Virus record (IMG/VR): IMGVR_UViG_3300031857_001425
Span: 1-23,578 of that record
Length of the DNA: 23,578 nucleotides
Reading direction: 5' to 3' (one strand)
Source of the DNA: a virus
Shown: positions 10,128 through 18,256 of the stretch, in pieces
How the letters are laid out: every line of letters begins with the position of its first letter
How positions within the stretch are numbered: position 1 is the first letter of the stretch
The notes under the pieces: generated by a model
The model's database searches: none
Seen by the model: only the letters and a program-made list of their open reading frames with translations
Told to the model about the DNA's origin: nothing
Program-made: the position numbers and the translations under genes

Positions 10128-10150
10128 AACCCCGGTGTAATGCCGGGGTT
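10128..10150. terminator. Bidirectional intrinsic terminator between convergent blocks
   Basis: A perfect 8-bp stem, AACCCCGG (10128-10135) with CCGGGGTT (10143-10150), closes a 7-nt loop. Read on the minus strand it is followed by a strong U-tract (TTTTTCTTTT); on the plus strand by a weaker T-rich stretch (TTCTTTAGTTTATTT). It lies between the last plus-strand gene (stop at 10121) and the last minus-strand gene (stop at 10158), exactly where convergent transcription must be stopped from both sides. Confidence 0.88.
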
Positions 10151-10157
10151 CTTTAGT

Positions 10158-10541
10158 TTATTTACTAAGTATTGAAGCAATGTCTGGTCTTGTATAACCA
10201 GGTCCCTTGAGTATTTTACCATCCTGTCTGTAGATGGGTCTACCATCTGCACCAAGTTTACTCATATTGGACCGGTGAATTTCTTTAAAGATGTCTTCAA
10301 TTTTATCTTGAAGACCGTGTTTTAATATAGTACCATAGATAATGTAAAGCTGATCACCTAAGGCATCAGCAATTTCTACAATATCCTCTTTCTCAACAGC
10401 TTCCAGATATTCTTTATTCTCCTCTAACAGGAGAGAATATCTTAGCTTGCCAAGATTTTGATGTACCAATGTTGGTTTAATAGCATCTTTTTGATCAAAG
10501 ACCTGGTGGAATTCTCCTACCATTTTTACATATTGCTTCAT
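10158..10541 (-). CDS. MazG-like NTP pyrophosphohydrolase
   Basis: This 127-aa all-alpha protein belongs to the MazG/phosphoribosyl-ATP pyrophosphohydrolase superfamily. The metal-binding signature is visible: an EExxE cluster at residues 40-44 (LLLEENKEYLEA) and a second helix with E56-x-x-D59-x-x-x-D63 (VEIADALGDQLY). Family members hydrolyse NTPs or dNTPs to the monophosphate and pyrophosphate, needing Mg2+. In phages, MazG-like proteins are thought to adjust nucleotide or alarmone pools. It is the last gene of the minus-strand operon, followed by the terminator stem, and sits 14 nt after the stop of another small alpha-helical gene. The exact substrate cannot be read from sequence. Confidence 0.8.
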   Translation of the reverse strand: MKQYVKMVGEFHQVFDQKDAIKPTLVHQNLGKLRYSLLLEENKEYLEAVEKEDIVEIADALGDQLYIIYGTILKHGLQDKIEDIFKEIHRSNMSKLGADGRPIYRQDGKILKGPGYTRPDIASILSK

Positions 10542-10555
10542 ATACAGGGTTGGAA

Positions 10556-10912
10556 TTATACATCACGGGTTAACTCATACTTGATACGGACCTCTTCAAC
10601 ATTACGTTGTTTCTCAGTCATCATACCTTTCATGAGTAAGAGATACACAATGGCATCTCCAAACTTCTCATCAATAACAGCTTGATTGGCAGGAACCTTT
10701 CCTGAGATAATATCTTTAATAGATTGAAAATGCTTTGTGGCAAACTCCCAAGCAACCATCTCAGGCTTATCATGGAAACTTAATCCACCAGCAGCATTCT
10801 TAAAATTAGAGAAGACATCACCAGTAGAATACTCTTTGGTTTTATTTACTACTGTTTCTGAAATATCAGTCAAGGTTTTTTGAGCAATAACTGTAAATTC
10901 TGATTTTTCCAT
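10556..10912 (-). CDS. Small alpha-helical protein, possibly MazG/DUF1599-like
   Basis: I chose the internal ATG at 10912 (MEKSEFTVIA, 118 aa). The upstream in-frame start at 10969 would add 19 residues translated across a perfect hairpin (10933-10954), with low-complexity sequence. The protein is predicted helical, with a pattern K-x-K-E-Y....F.NFK.AA followed by ..KH..SI.D and a C-terminal E-K-x-G-D-A-x-V-Y-L-L-L helix. This pattern recalls phage DUF1599/nucleotide-modification-associated domain proteins, which resemble MazG-type pyrophosphohydrolases. The family assignment is tentative. Its position next to a clear MazG-like gene suggests a nucleotide-metabolism pair. Confidence 0.65.
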   Translation of the reverse strand: MEKSEFTVIAQKTLTDISETVVNKTKEYSTGDVFSNFKNAAGGLSFHDKPEMVAWEFATKHFQSIKDIISGKVPANQAVIDEKFGDAIVYLLLMKGMMTEKQRNVEEVRIKYELTRDV

Positions 10913-10932
10913 TTTGTTACAGATAAAGAAAT

Positions 10933-10954
10933 GGGAGGAGTATGACCTCCTCCC
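10933..10954 (-). terminator. Intergenic hairpin, possible terminator or processing site
   Basis: A perfect 8-bp inverted repeat, GGGAGGAG (10933-10940) and CTCCTCCC (10947-10954), has a 6-nt loop. It lies 24 nt past the stop of the DUF932-like gene and 20 nt before the chosen start of the next gene. On the minus strand it is followed by ATTTCTTTATCTG, only a moderate T-tract. It may be a partial terminator lowering expression of the last two genes, or an RNA-stabilising or processing structure. Confidence 0.55.
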
Positions 10955-10978
10955 TTTCTGATAAAACAACTAAACACA

Positions 10979-11947
10979 TCACAAGTCTGGCAAATCAAAA
11001 CGATTATCAGACTCAGTTTCAAAGGTAACAAAATCATCTGAATTAACAGTAGATTCTTCCTGTTCTTTTAGGGGAATTTCATGTTCTTCTTCCGGTTCCT
11101 TTTCTGTTGCCGGTTCTGTTTCCTTTTCCGCTTCTGCTATTGCATCAAGCAAATTAAGCTGATTGGTCGGTGCCTCAAGAGGAACGGTTATCTCAACAGG
11201 AGCCAAAGCAACAGTAGGTTCTGGCATAGCAAGCAGATCAGTCATAAAGTAATGGTGAACATCACACTGTGATTCAAACCATACCTTAGGATGAGACTCT
11301 CTTAAATACTTAGCAATAATGTTGTATACATTCCATGCATTAGTATAGTCCAAGTCTTCAAACATCTTGGTCTTGGTCTTAAGCATATCATAGATACCAC
11401 CAACCTGCTCTTTAGTAAGAACTTGTTTCTCAATGAAGAGACGGCCAATAGCCTCAGCAATTTGCCTCTCTGTAAGAACAACCTCCTTCAGCTTATTCTT
11501 AGCATCTACAAGAGCATCATAGTAAACATCTGCTCCCTGGATTTGAGATTTAATCTGATCCATTGCTTCCTGATCTGCCTTACCTGTATGCTTTCTAGCA
11601 TAGTTAGACATGTTGCCAGCAAACATGAAAGTCTTAGTGCTCATAATATAGACACCAATACCACATGTGAATCTTCGGGATTTGTCATAAGAGTTACCCC
11701 AGGCAAGAACCATCTTGAGATCCATGTCGGATCCATGGTCCATAAGAACAATACCATTGGCAATATTACCCGTAACTGTTGATCGATAAAGCTCAGACTT
11801 TACAGCAAGACCTTTACTTTGGATTTCAGTTAGAGTCGTATCAATAATAGATTCATGACTGATTGGAGTGTATCTTCCTCCGTGATTAGGCAGACTTATA
11901 CTTTTGAGATACTCTTTTGTAGTTGAAGCTGCTATTTTTCTACTCAT
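10979..11947 (-). CDS. DUF932-like phage protein with acidic C-terminal tail
   Basis: The chosen start is the ATG at 11947 (MSRKIAASTTK, 322 aa), one base after the polymerase stop (TAATATG). The frame is open 23 codons further upstream, but that stretch lies inside the polymerase gene. The N-terminal half has the layout of DUF932 proteins: GRYTPISHESIID, then a conserved beta region (IVLMDHGSDMDLKMVLAWGN) and a Cys-containing R-R-F-T-C-G-I-G. DUF932 proteins occur in phages, plasmids and genomic islands without a firmly established function. The last 60 or so residues are very rich in Glu and Asp and probably disordered. Such a tail could mimic DNA or recruit partners, but this is inference. 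It sits directly downstream of DNA polymerase. The stop is TGA. Confidence 0.72.
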   Translation of the reverse strand: MSRKIAASTTKEYLKSISLPNHGGRYTPISHESIIDTTLTEIQSKGLAVKSELYRSTVTGNIANGIVLMDHGSDMDLKMVLAWGNSYDKSRRFTCGIGVYIMSTKTFMFAGNMSNYARKHTGKADQEAMDQIKSQIQGADVYYDALVDAKNKLKEVVLTERQIAEAIGRLFIEKQVLTKEQVGGIYDMLKTKTKMFEDLDYTNAWNVYNIIAKYLRESHPKVWFESQCDVHHYFMTDLLAMPEPTVALAPVEITVPLEAPTNQLNLLDAIAEAEKETEPATEKEPEEEHEIPLKEQEESTVNSDDFVTFETESDNRFDLPDL

Positions 11948-11948
11948 A

Positions 11949-13952
11949 TTAAAATAGATTAAGTTGTTGCACTGGACTGTATCCAGTAATATTGTTAATC
12001 TCCTTGTACATAGCATCTGTATAGTAAGATGTATTTATATCATAGTTAATCCACGGTAATTTTTGGTAGTAGTTGAATTCAGTCAGTAGCCATTTGCCAG
12101 CCTGAACTTGAATCTCTCTTCCATCAACCTTGTTCATCTTATGAATCTTACATCCCTTATTACTTACATAGTACCGGACAATCTTCTGGAGGTTTCTTTC
12201 ATACTTATCTCCTTGAACATAGCATACCTCTTTGAACATCCAATCTCCTTTGGCCTTGGCACCTGCACAGTAGTCAAATATGTTTTTGTTCTGAGCAACA
12301 GTTTCCTCAGGTAACATATTATGAATAAAGTAATTGTAGATGCCTTTAGGGACAACAAGGAAACTCTTGTTCTTATGAAGGGCTAGGTTAGAGAATTCAA
12401 AACGACCTTTACATTTAGTAGCATTGTAGAAGTATCTACCAGCCTTTTCAGTAAAAGCATAATGAGGATTCTCCTGGCGGATCTTTTCGTAATCAAGTTT
12501 GGAACACTCCTTTGAATTAAGCATGGCTATATAGTTATTGACATCAGCAATAACCATCTTTTTGTACTCATCATGCTCAAGCTGCAGAGCTGTGATCTTT
12601 TCCCACTCAGCACATATCTCAAGATACTTAGTCTTCATATGTGCAGGTATCATCATCTCGAGACCATCAGTGTTCTGCATTAATGGAATACTTCCCGGGA
12701 TCCCTTCAGAGAGCATCTCATACAACATAACCAGACTAAGCTGGCCATTGATTGTGATTCTCATCGTGAACTCAGGGTCATACAGGAAGCTATTGACATC
12801 ATTGCTTAAGCCATAAGTACTGTTCAGAATGATCTTATAGACATAGTTCCGTGGATCTTTCTTTGGTATCTTCAATCTTTCCTGAAAGAACCATTCATAC
12901 TGATCACAGAAGTCATTCTTTGGTAGATGTGCAGGAGCCCATCTATTCTTGATTGCAAGGTTTGGATAAAAGCTAGTAACGTCAGATGTCATTATAATCA
13001 TACCGTTACCAGCTTCATACACTCCAGGTTTAGTAGCACCATGGATACCACCTAATCCAAAATCAGTTGTAACTCCCTTATGTTTAACAGAATACTTGAA
13101 GCCACCTTTAGTATCATTGGCATTGATTACCAATGTCTTAAACTGATTATGTATTTGTTTAAACTCAGGAAGGTTAAACTTGATGTAAGGTAATAGAATA
13201 GAGTCCACGTTTATGAAGTCTCTATGAGTACGAAGCTGTTTGAGATCATACTTGGTCATACCAATCTTCTTAGCTAGGAACAAGGAGAACAACTCCTTTG
13301 ATATCCTGGGTTCAGAAGCACTATTCAAATTGATACCATAGGTACTATAGTCCTTAGTAAGATTTAGTCGTAGGGCTATCTGATTCTTGCTTTGAAGAAA
13401 GATATTATTAGTAGACTTCACGTCATTGATACAGTACTGAATAACAGTATCAAGCTGATCCTGTGTTTCAATAGGTGTACTATGATGTATAGGCATCTCC
13501 TGGATGTTATACCAATCCATGCTATACTGAATCCATTTAAGACTGGATGACTTGGCCGGATTATCCCAGTGATTAAGCTTGAATAAATCAATCTGTTTGA
13601 CCAGAAGATTTTTCTCAGGATGTTTAGGAAAAGAATTGGAATTTGCCAAATCAATTGTTTCCTGTGCTTTCTTGTAGATAAGATGGGCTGCTTCTGATAC
13701 CGAACACTGTAAAAGTGTATTAGAATTCAGTATGATATACTGAGTAATCTGAGAGTCAAAAGCAATACCATTGAAACTAATGTGCCATTCAGAATGATAT
13801 GAGTTATTCAGCAAGAAATCAAACAAGGCCTGACGGTCATCTCTAAGTTCGTGGATTGCAAAAACACGGATGTCATCATCCTCTTTATAATGTTGAAACA
13901 CTGCAACAAAACAGTTGATCAGGGTTTCATAATCATGTATCCAATGATTCAT
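11949..13952 (-). CDS. Family B DNA polymerase with 3'-5' exonuclease domain
   Basis: This 667-aa replicative polymerase has both domains. Exonuclease: Exo I D7-Y-E9, Exo II N61-G-I-A-F-D66, Exo III Y173-C-I-N-D177. Polymerase: motif A D324-V-T-S-F-Y-P330, motif B K373-x-x-x-N377-S-x-Y380-G381, motif C N427-T-D429-G. Two things are odd. Motif C reads NTDG rather than the usual DTDS, keeping only the second Asp. The distance from motif A to motif B is only about 49 residues, so the fingers region is very short compared with RB69 or phi29 polymerases. Crassvirales encode either family A or family B polymerases, and this fits the B type. No TPR1 or TPR2 insertion typical of protein-primed enzymes is obvious. 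The stop TAA is one base before the DUF932-like ATG. No Shine-Dalgarno is visible. Confidence 0.92.
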   Translation of the reverse strand: MNHWIHDYETLINCFVAVFQHYKEDDDIRVFAIHELRDDRQALFDFLLNNSYHSEWHISFNGIAFDSQITQYIILNSNTLLQCSVSEAAHLIYKKAQETIDLANSNSFPKHPEKNLLVKQIDLFKLNHWDNPAKSSSLKWIQYSMDWYNIQEMPIHHSTPIETQDQLDTVIQYCINDVKSTNNIFLQSKNQIALRLNLTKDYSTYGINLNSASEPRISKELFSLFLAKKIGMTKYDLKQLRTHRDFINVDSILLPYIKFNLPEFKQIHNQFKTLVINANDTKGGFKYSVKHKGVTTDFGLGGIHGATKPGVYEAGNGMIIMTSDVTSFYPNLAIKNRWAPAHLPKNDFCDQYEWFFQERLKIPKKDPRNYVYKIILNSTYGLSNDVNSFLYDPEFTMRITINGQLSLVMLYEMLSEGIPGSIPLMQNTDGLEMMIPAHMKTKYLEICAEWEKITALQLEHDEYKKMVIADVNNYIAMLNSKECSKLDYEKIRQENPHYAFTEKAGRYFYNATKCKGRFEFSNLALHKNKSFLVVPKGIYNYFIHNMLPEETVAQNKNIFDYCAGAKAKGDWMFKEVCYVQGDKYERNLQKIVRYYVSNKGCKIHKMNKVDGREIQVQAGKWLLTEFNYYQKLPWINYDINTSYYTDAMYKEINNITGYSPVQQLNLF

Positions 13953-14006
13953 AATAAGACTGTTCAGTTAAGCTGTTCCCCCATTTATTGTTATAACTGA
14001 TACCCC

Positions 14007-14402
14007 TTATTGTGGGGTACCAGTCTCAGAAGTTTCAACTACAACCTGATTCAGATATGTAGTATAATCATAAGTGTCTGCATTACCAGCAAAATGCTTG
14101 ATAAAACTTTCAATCTCAGACTTTTCTTCAATGTAATATTCTTGGTAAGTTTCAAGAGTACGTCTCTCTTCCTTGTTAGGATTACCATTTCTGCCGGGAG
14201 ACTTCCTTCTCTCAGGATCTCCATTAGCATCCAGCTTGGTAATCATATGGAACTGGTCTTTCTTATTCTTGCTTATAGCAGCAAGTACTTTGATTTGTGG
14301 ATCAAAGATGCATTCTACAAATGGGCACTCAGCCGAAGTAGGAATCATCTTGAATGTTTTACCGTCTTTCCACGTAGACGTGATAAGCATCATGTTACTC
14401 AT
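14007..14402 (-). CDS. Unknown 131-aa protein upstream of DNA polymerase
   Basis: I do not recognise a family. The protein has an N-terminal beta-rich part (MLITSTWKDGKTFKMIP, then CPFVECIFDPQIKVLAAIS), a basic loop rich in Arg, Lys, Asn and Gly at about residues 64-80, and a helical acidic C-terminal half. The fold could be a small OB-like or replication accessory protein, but nothing fixes this. It lies 54 nt upstream of the polymerase start and 29 nt downstream of the 185-aa gene, in the replication operon. A small inverted repeat (TACCCC/GGGGTA) overlaps its stop codon. The start ATG at 14402 is followed closely by two more Met codons, so the exact N-terminus is uncertain by 3-4 residues. 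Confidence 0.75.
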   Translation of the reverse strand: MSNMMLITSTWKDGKTFKMIPTSAECPFVECIFDPQIKVLAAISKNKKDQFHMITKLDANGDPERRKSPGRNGNPNKEERRTLETYQEYYIEEKSEIESFIKHFAGNADTYDYTTYLNQVVVETSETGTPQ

Positions 14403-14431
14403 AAATGTTGGTTTTACCTTCCAAAGGTAGT

Positions 14432-14989
14432 TTAAATTTCAAAAATATTAATCTTTCTTTCCATAGCATGTAATGTTTCTTTCTCGAAATCAGGAACAGA
14501 ACATAGTTCTCCAACCTCTCTTAGAAGAGACTCCTTGACACCTAGCAACTTAGCATAATGTTCAAAGTAAATCTCAGGATGTAGGTAACTATTTATATGA
14601 TGATACGTAGCTTTATTAGTAAGAAAGAATTTAAGAATCTTGTTCTTAACATCAGGGCTTAACTTGGAATACTTACCTTGTAGGAAGTATTGCCAGTCTT
14701 TAGAGAAGTCCTCAAAATTAAAAACATATACACCTAGGCCACCTTCTGTTTCATAAAAAGAATGGAACAGTTTATTACCAGTTAGCTTGGCTTTCTCAAA
14801 CCTTACAAAGGCTGTATCATCACGTAAATAATAGGTACATACAAACTTGCATGAATCAGATGAGAACTTGTCAGTCCAGCAAACATAACTTTCTACGGGC
14901 ACTGCTTCAGATCCTTTCTGGATATCTAGCAGAGGGTAGAGAAATATTCTTGACTTCTGAATATACTCTTTATGCAGTTTTGTAATCAT
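14432..14989 (-). CDS. Unknown 185-aa protein
   Basis: No recognisable domain. The sequence looks globular and mixed alpha/beta, with several aromatic residues and Cys at two positions in the N-terminal third (SYVCWTDKF, SCKFVCTYYL); the C-terminal 70 residues are helical (TYHHINSYLHPEIYFEHYAKLLG). The start is one base after the stop of the exonuclease gene (TAATATG), which indicates translational coupling to that nuclease. A conserved crAss-like replication-block protein is likely, but its function is unknown. Confidence 0.75.
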   Translation of the reverse strand: MITKLHKEYIQKSRIFLYPLLDIQKGSEAVPVESYVCWTDKFSSDSCKFVCTYYLRDDTAFVRFEKAKLTGNKLFHSFYETEGGLGVYVFNFEDFSKDWQYFLQGKYSKLSPDVKNKILKFFLTNKATYHHINSYLHPEIYFEHYAKLLGVKESLLREVGELCSVPDFEKETLHAMERKINIFEI

Positions 14990-14990
14990 A

Positions 14991-15959
14991 TTACAATATT
15001 ACTTTGAGGGTTGCAAACTCATAGGGTAAGTCATACTGTCTAGATTTATAATGGTAGTGAGCTATGTTTAGCTTTGCTTCCATTTCTGTAATCCAAGACT
15101 TCATTGTATCATCACTTACTTCAAACTCATATACCTGTTGATACTTATCAATAACCACAAAAGAAAACTTAATAGGCTTATCAGATGTTGCACCAACAAG
15201 CTTATGATAAATGGCAGCTTGCAACCAGTAGTTGTAATAGTCAACTGTTTCTTTAAAATCAGACAAGGTCTTGTTAGTAGTCTTGAGATCGATGACATGT
15301 ATATGATCATCATACTCTACAATTCTATCTACAATACCTTTGATTCCAAAGCTATAGTTATCTAACTTAAGAGCCAGTGGTACTTCACTTGTGAAACTAA
15401 GAGCAATGTTATCCTGAATAGTACCTTGTAGGCTATTCATTATAGTTTGATTAGAACTTATAATTTCTACATAGCCCTTGATCTTATCAAGAGTTTCCTG
15501 GTCTATGATGTCTCTACCTTTCTTTGTACCTAAAAACTGAAAGTAACCAATAGAATCATCAGTTACAATCTTGTCTAGTCTTTGCTGATCGGTCTTCAGT
15601 CTCTGATGAAAATTAGCATCAATCATAGCCTGCAGAACATGATCACCTAGCACAGACAGATCCGGATCCACATTGAGTTCTAAGGCCTTTTTGTATACAG
15701 CATCTAGTACGATCTTGGTAGGACCCGTGGGTAAACTACCAGGCATCATTACAAACTGTCTTTCAAAACTGGCCTCATCTAGAAGCAGACAATGCAATAA
15801 TCTACCTTCAATCAGGTGAGCATCTGTCTTATCTTCCCGTTGGTTAAGGATATAATGCCGGTAAAAAACTGTTGGTGAAAACAATAACTTGTTCAAACCA
15901 GAATAACTAAAATAGAATTTTTTGGAATAGAACTCGTCTTCCAATAGTATATCACGCAT
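14991..15959 (-). CDS. PD-(D/E)XK exonuclease, RecB/Cas4-like
   Basis: This 322-aa protein has the signature of phage RecB/Cas4-type nucleases. The N-terminus has S-x-S-x-L-N-K-L-L-x-S-P, a helix with G-R-L-L-H56 contributes a metal ligand, and the core shows D211 in GIVDRI and the D224-L-K226 pair in VIDLKTTNK, with a possible E192 upstream. These form the complete PD-(D/E)XK active site. There is no four-Cys iron-sulfur cluster, unlike classical Cas4 and AddB. Enzymes of this class degrade DNA from ends. In a replication operon this one probably processes double-strand ends or replication intermediates, perhaps together with the Sak4-like recombinase at the right edge; that partnership is inferred. 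Confidence 0.85.
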   Translation of the reverse strand: MRDILLEDEFYSKKFYFSYSGLNKLLFSPTVFYRHYILNQREDKTDAHLIEGRLLHCLLLDEASFERQFVMMPGSLPTGPTKIVLDAVYKKALELNVDPDLSVLGDHVLQAMIDANFHQRLKTDQQRLDKIVTDDSIGYFQFLGTKKGRDIIDQETLDKIKGYVEIISSNQTIMNSLQGTIQDNIALSFTSEVPLALKLDNYSFGIKGIVDRIVEYDDHIHVIDLKTTNKTLSDFKETVDYYNYWLQAAIYHKLVGATSDKPIKFSFVVIDKYQQVYEFEVSDDTMKSWITEMEAKLNIAHYHYKSRQYDLPYEFATLKVIL

Positions 15960-15990
15960 ATAATAAATTTACAAATTAAACAGATAGATC

Positions 15991-17064
15991 CTATAAACTA
16001 TTGATTATTTGCTGAGGTTTATGTTGATTCATATATTCCTCGTAAGTCAATGTTGTATAGGATACATTGATTACTTGAGAAAGAGCTGTATCTTTTGCAT
16101 GATGATTAATCAAATCCTTAAGGATAGATCGTGATAGACTGTAATACAACTCTTCTGTTAAAGCATTTTCTTTTTGCATATACATGATAAAATCAGGGTC
16201 ATCTAGATGATGAAACTCATTAACCTTATCTGTAAAATTCCTTGCAAGTTTGGTATTAAGACTAGCTCTTCTTCTAATGTTGTGATAAGATGAATTATAT
16301 ATAAGTCTTAGATACTGAGCAGACTTCATAATATCAGATCGACACATCAAATCAAAACCAACACTAACATCATTCTTGTCAGTAGAATTAACCATACTGT
16401 TTATAGTTTCATACATAGCTTCATCAATCACAATCTTTTCCAGACTATCTAAGAAGACCTGTTCGTTGACTACTGGAATCTTTTTAGCCAGTTTCCAATA
16501 AACTATCTCCATAAATTTATCAGTAAGTGCATCTTGAGTATAGAACTTAGTATCAAAATAGAATGATTCCATATGTGGAGATTCAATATTTGCACCAAAT
16601 AAAATCTTTTCTCCTAAAGCAGGAGCTCCACCAATGTATGCTGTTACAGATTCTAGACTTTTTTCTTTGACAGAATCCGTGTAGCAAAATAATCTACCAC
16701 CAATTTCTCCTCCCCTATAAGAAAGATAATAAGCATTAGAACTATTGTACCAATTATCATGACCGATAATTGCATCTGCATTTTTTGGATGACCCGTAAT
16801 TTTATATCCGTTCTGTCTACAATATTCTTTGTAGTCATCCATTTTCAAAGAACCATCTGGTATAAAGAACAGCTTCATATCTTTCTTAAGAACAGCTGCA
16901 GTATCCCTTCCCGAAAGAAGAGATACTACACGTCCTAAAGATTCATGTGACATGGTGTGAGCTACATAACCAGATTTCTTTTTAGGAAATACAGATATTT
17001 GTTCATCAATAAATTTGAGATTTGCCAATTGCTCTGCAGTCAGAGCTGACTTGATTATACTCAT
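15991..17064 (-). CDS. Unknown 357-aa protein coupled to MoxR ATPase
   Basis: I do not recognise a family. The N-terminal part contains two possible small alpha/beta regions (KKSGYVAHTMSHESLGRVVSLL and KLFFIPDGSLKMDDYKEYCRQNGY), followed by a Gly-rich segment (GGEIGGRLFCYTD) and a C-terminal half that is largely helical. No Walker motif, metal triad or membrane segment is visible. Its ATG overlaps the TAA of the MoxR-like gene (TAATG at 17062-17066), so it is translated with the ATPase and may be a partner or substrate of the MoxR-VWA pair. It ends in TAG, with an in-frame TAA five codons later. Confidence 0.78.
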   Translation of the reverse strand: MSIIKSALTAEQLANLKFIDEQISVFPKKKSGYVAHTMSHESLGRVVSLLSGRDTAAVLKKDMKLFFIPDGSLKMDDYKEYCRQNGYKITGHPKNADAIIGHDNWYNSSNAYYLSYRGGEIGGRLFCYTDSVKEKSLESVTAYIGGAPALGEKILFGANIESPHMESFYFDTKFYTQDALTDKFMEIVYWKLAKKIPVVNEQVFLDSLEKIVIDEAMYETINSMVNSTDKNDVSVGFDLMCRSDIMKSAQYLRLIYNSSYHNIRRRASLNTKLARNFTDKVNEFHHLDDPDFIMYMQKENALTEELYYSLSRSILKDLINHHAKDTALSQVINVSYTTLTYEEYMNQHKPQQIINSL

Positions 17065-18254
17065 TATTTAACAGCCATTTTTGCAACGTCAGCATTGATC
17101 ATAAGTTTTGCAAACTTCTCTTTGTTACCATTCAGAATGGTCTTCAACATATGATACTTAATATCAAATGTGAATGCATCTGTTGTAACAATATTAGTTA
17201 CACGTTCCATGATCTTCTGAGTCACATCGTTTTTATGTGAATAGTTTACTGTATAGTTAATGATACGAGTTGCCATTACATTAGCAATGTCTGCTCTGTA
17301 TCCATCACCCATACCAATTATACTTTTGAGTTCATCTTCAACATCTTTCCAGTTATCTTTTAGGAGAACTTTGTCTGGGCTAATCAACTTGTCAAGCTTG
17401 TTGTTAATGAACATGGTAAACATGCTACCAACTTCTTCTCCTACAGAACCCTCAGCAATGAATTGAATCATAGCCAATGACTCCGAAGTATCAAAGTTTG
17501 GAAGACTTGAGATACTATTAAAGAACGTAGTAATTGAACGAGCATTTACTTTGTCCTTTACAACCTCTGGATTCATCAACAGGAAGTTGATACAACGAGA
17601 GTCAATACCATTCTGTTCTGCCCATTCAGCCCAACAGTTGATATCAAACTTCAAGTTTGCAGTAATGAATCTTGTCTTTTGAGCAACGTCAATAGAGTTT
17701 ACATTATAGTCTCCATTATCAGGATTGGTAGTCAACAAGATGTGCCAGTCCTTTGGTAGCTTCCAGGAGATATACTCTTGACGGTCAATCAATTCCATAC
17801 AAGCTTGTAGGAATCTTTGATCAGCACGAGTATAGTCATCCAATATTAGAATACCACCTTCTCCTCTACCTTGAATCCATTCAGGAGCAGCATGAGACAT
17901 TCTCTTTTCTCCAGAAGGAACATACTTATTCTGTACATACATAGGCATTAAAGACTCAGGTACCCATTTGGTAACTACCTTGCCGTCTTCACCTTGTTTC
18001 TTTATTTCAAATTCCTTAAGTGGAAAACCAGTAAGGTCACCTATCTCTTCTATCTGAGAGAGATTAAGCTTAACTACTTGCAAGCCCAGCTCTTTACCAA
18101 TCTGGAGGATTGTGCTTGTCTTACCGATACCGGCTTCACCTTCTACAGCAACAGCAACAGGTATCTTACCATTTGCTTGCAAATAACGATTGTTTGATAC
18201 AATGTGATTCATGAACCCCTTGAGTTCATTTGTGTTAAGATTTACTTGTGACAT
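17064..18254 (-). CDS. MoxR-family AAA+ ATPase
   Basis: This 396-aa ATPase has Walker A G39-E-A-G-I-G-K-T46, Walker B I135-L-I-L-D-D140, a sensor 1 Asn in LLTTNP (N177) and a candidate arginine finger in QKTRF (R195). The layout is that of MoxR/AAA_5 proteins, which act as chaperone-like remodelling ATPases and usually work with a VWA-domain partner. That partner is the next gene upstream, whose stop is 2 nt before this start. The C-terminal 150 residues form a helical lid and extension. In crAss-like phages this ATPase-VWA pair has no established role. Remodelling a phage or host metal-dependent complex is the likeliest general function. Confidence 0.88.
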   Translation of the reverse strand: MSQVNLNTNELKGFMNHIVSNNRYLQANGKIPVAVAVEGEAGIGKTSTILQIGKELGLQVVKLNLSQIEEIGDLTGFPLKEFEIKKQGEDGKVVTKWVPESLMPMYVQNKYVPSGEKRMSHAAPEWIQGRGEGGILILDDYTRADQRFLQACMELIDRQEYISWKLPKDWHILLTTNPDNGDYNVNSIDVAQKTRFITANLKFDINCWAEWAEQNGIDSRCINFLLMNPEVVKDKVNARSITTFFNSISSLPNFDTSESLAMIQFIAEGSVGEEVGSMFTMFINNKLDKLISPDKVLLKDNWKDVEDELKSIIGMGDGYRADIANVMATRIINYTVNYSHKNDVTQKIMERVTNIVTTDAFTFDIKYHMLKTILNGNKEKFAKLMINADVAKMAVK

Positions 18255-18256
18255 AC

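Noticed and set aside
10913-10969. N-terminal extension of the 118-aa gene from the ATG at 10969
   Set aside because: It would be translated across a perfect hairpin and has low-quality, strongly basic sequence; the internal ATG at 10912 gives a cleaner protein.
11948-12016. N-terminal extension of the DUF932-like gene into the polymerase gene
   Set aside because: The ATG at 11947 sits one base after the polymerase stop, matching other junctions; the extension is only an alternative frame of the polymerase C-terminus.
13953-14006. Possible promoter upstream of DNA polymerase, with two GAACAG direct repeats
   Set aside because: No recognisable -33/-7 Bacteroidota promoter pair was found and six-base repeats are too short to support a regulatory call.
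14001-14019. Inverted repeat TACCCC/GGGGTA at the end of the 131-aa gene
   Set aside because: The stem is only 6 bp, overlaps the stop codon and has no T-tract on the minus strand, so it was not called a terminator.
14415-14429. Small hairpin TACCTT/AAGGTA between the 185-aa and 131-aa genes
   Set aside because: A 6-bp AT-rich stem with a 3-nt loop is expected by chance in DNA of this composition.
14010-14435. Plus-strand ORF of 141 codons opposite the 131-aa gene
   Set aside because: It runs against the operon direction, overlaps a better gene completely and has a composition typical of an antisense shadow.
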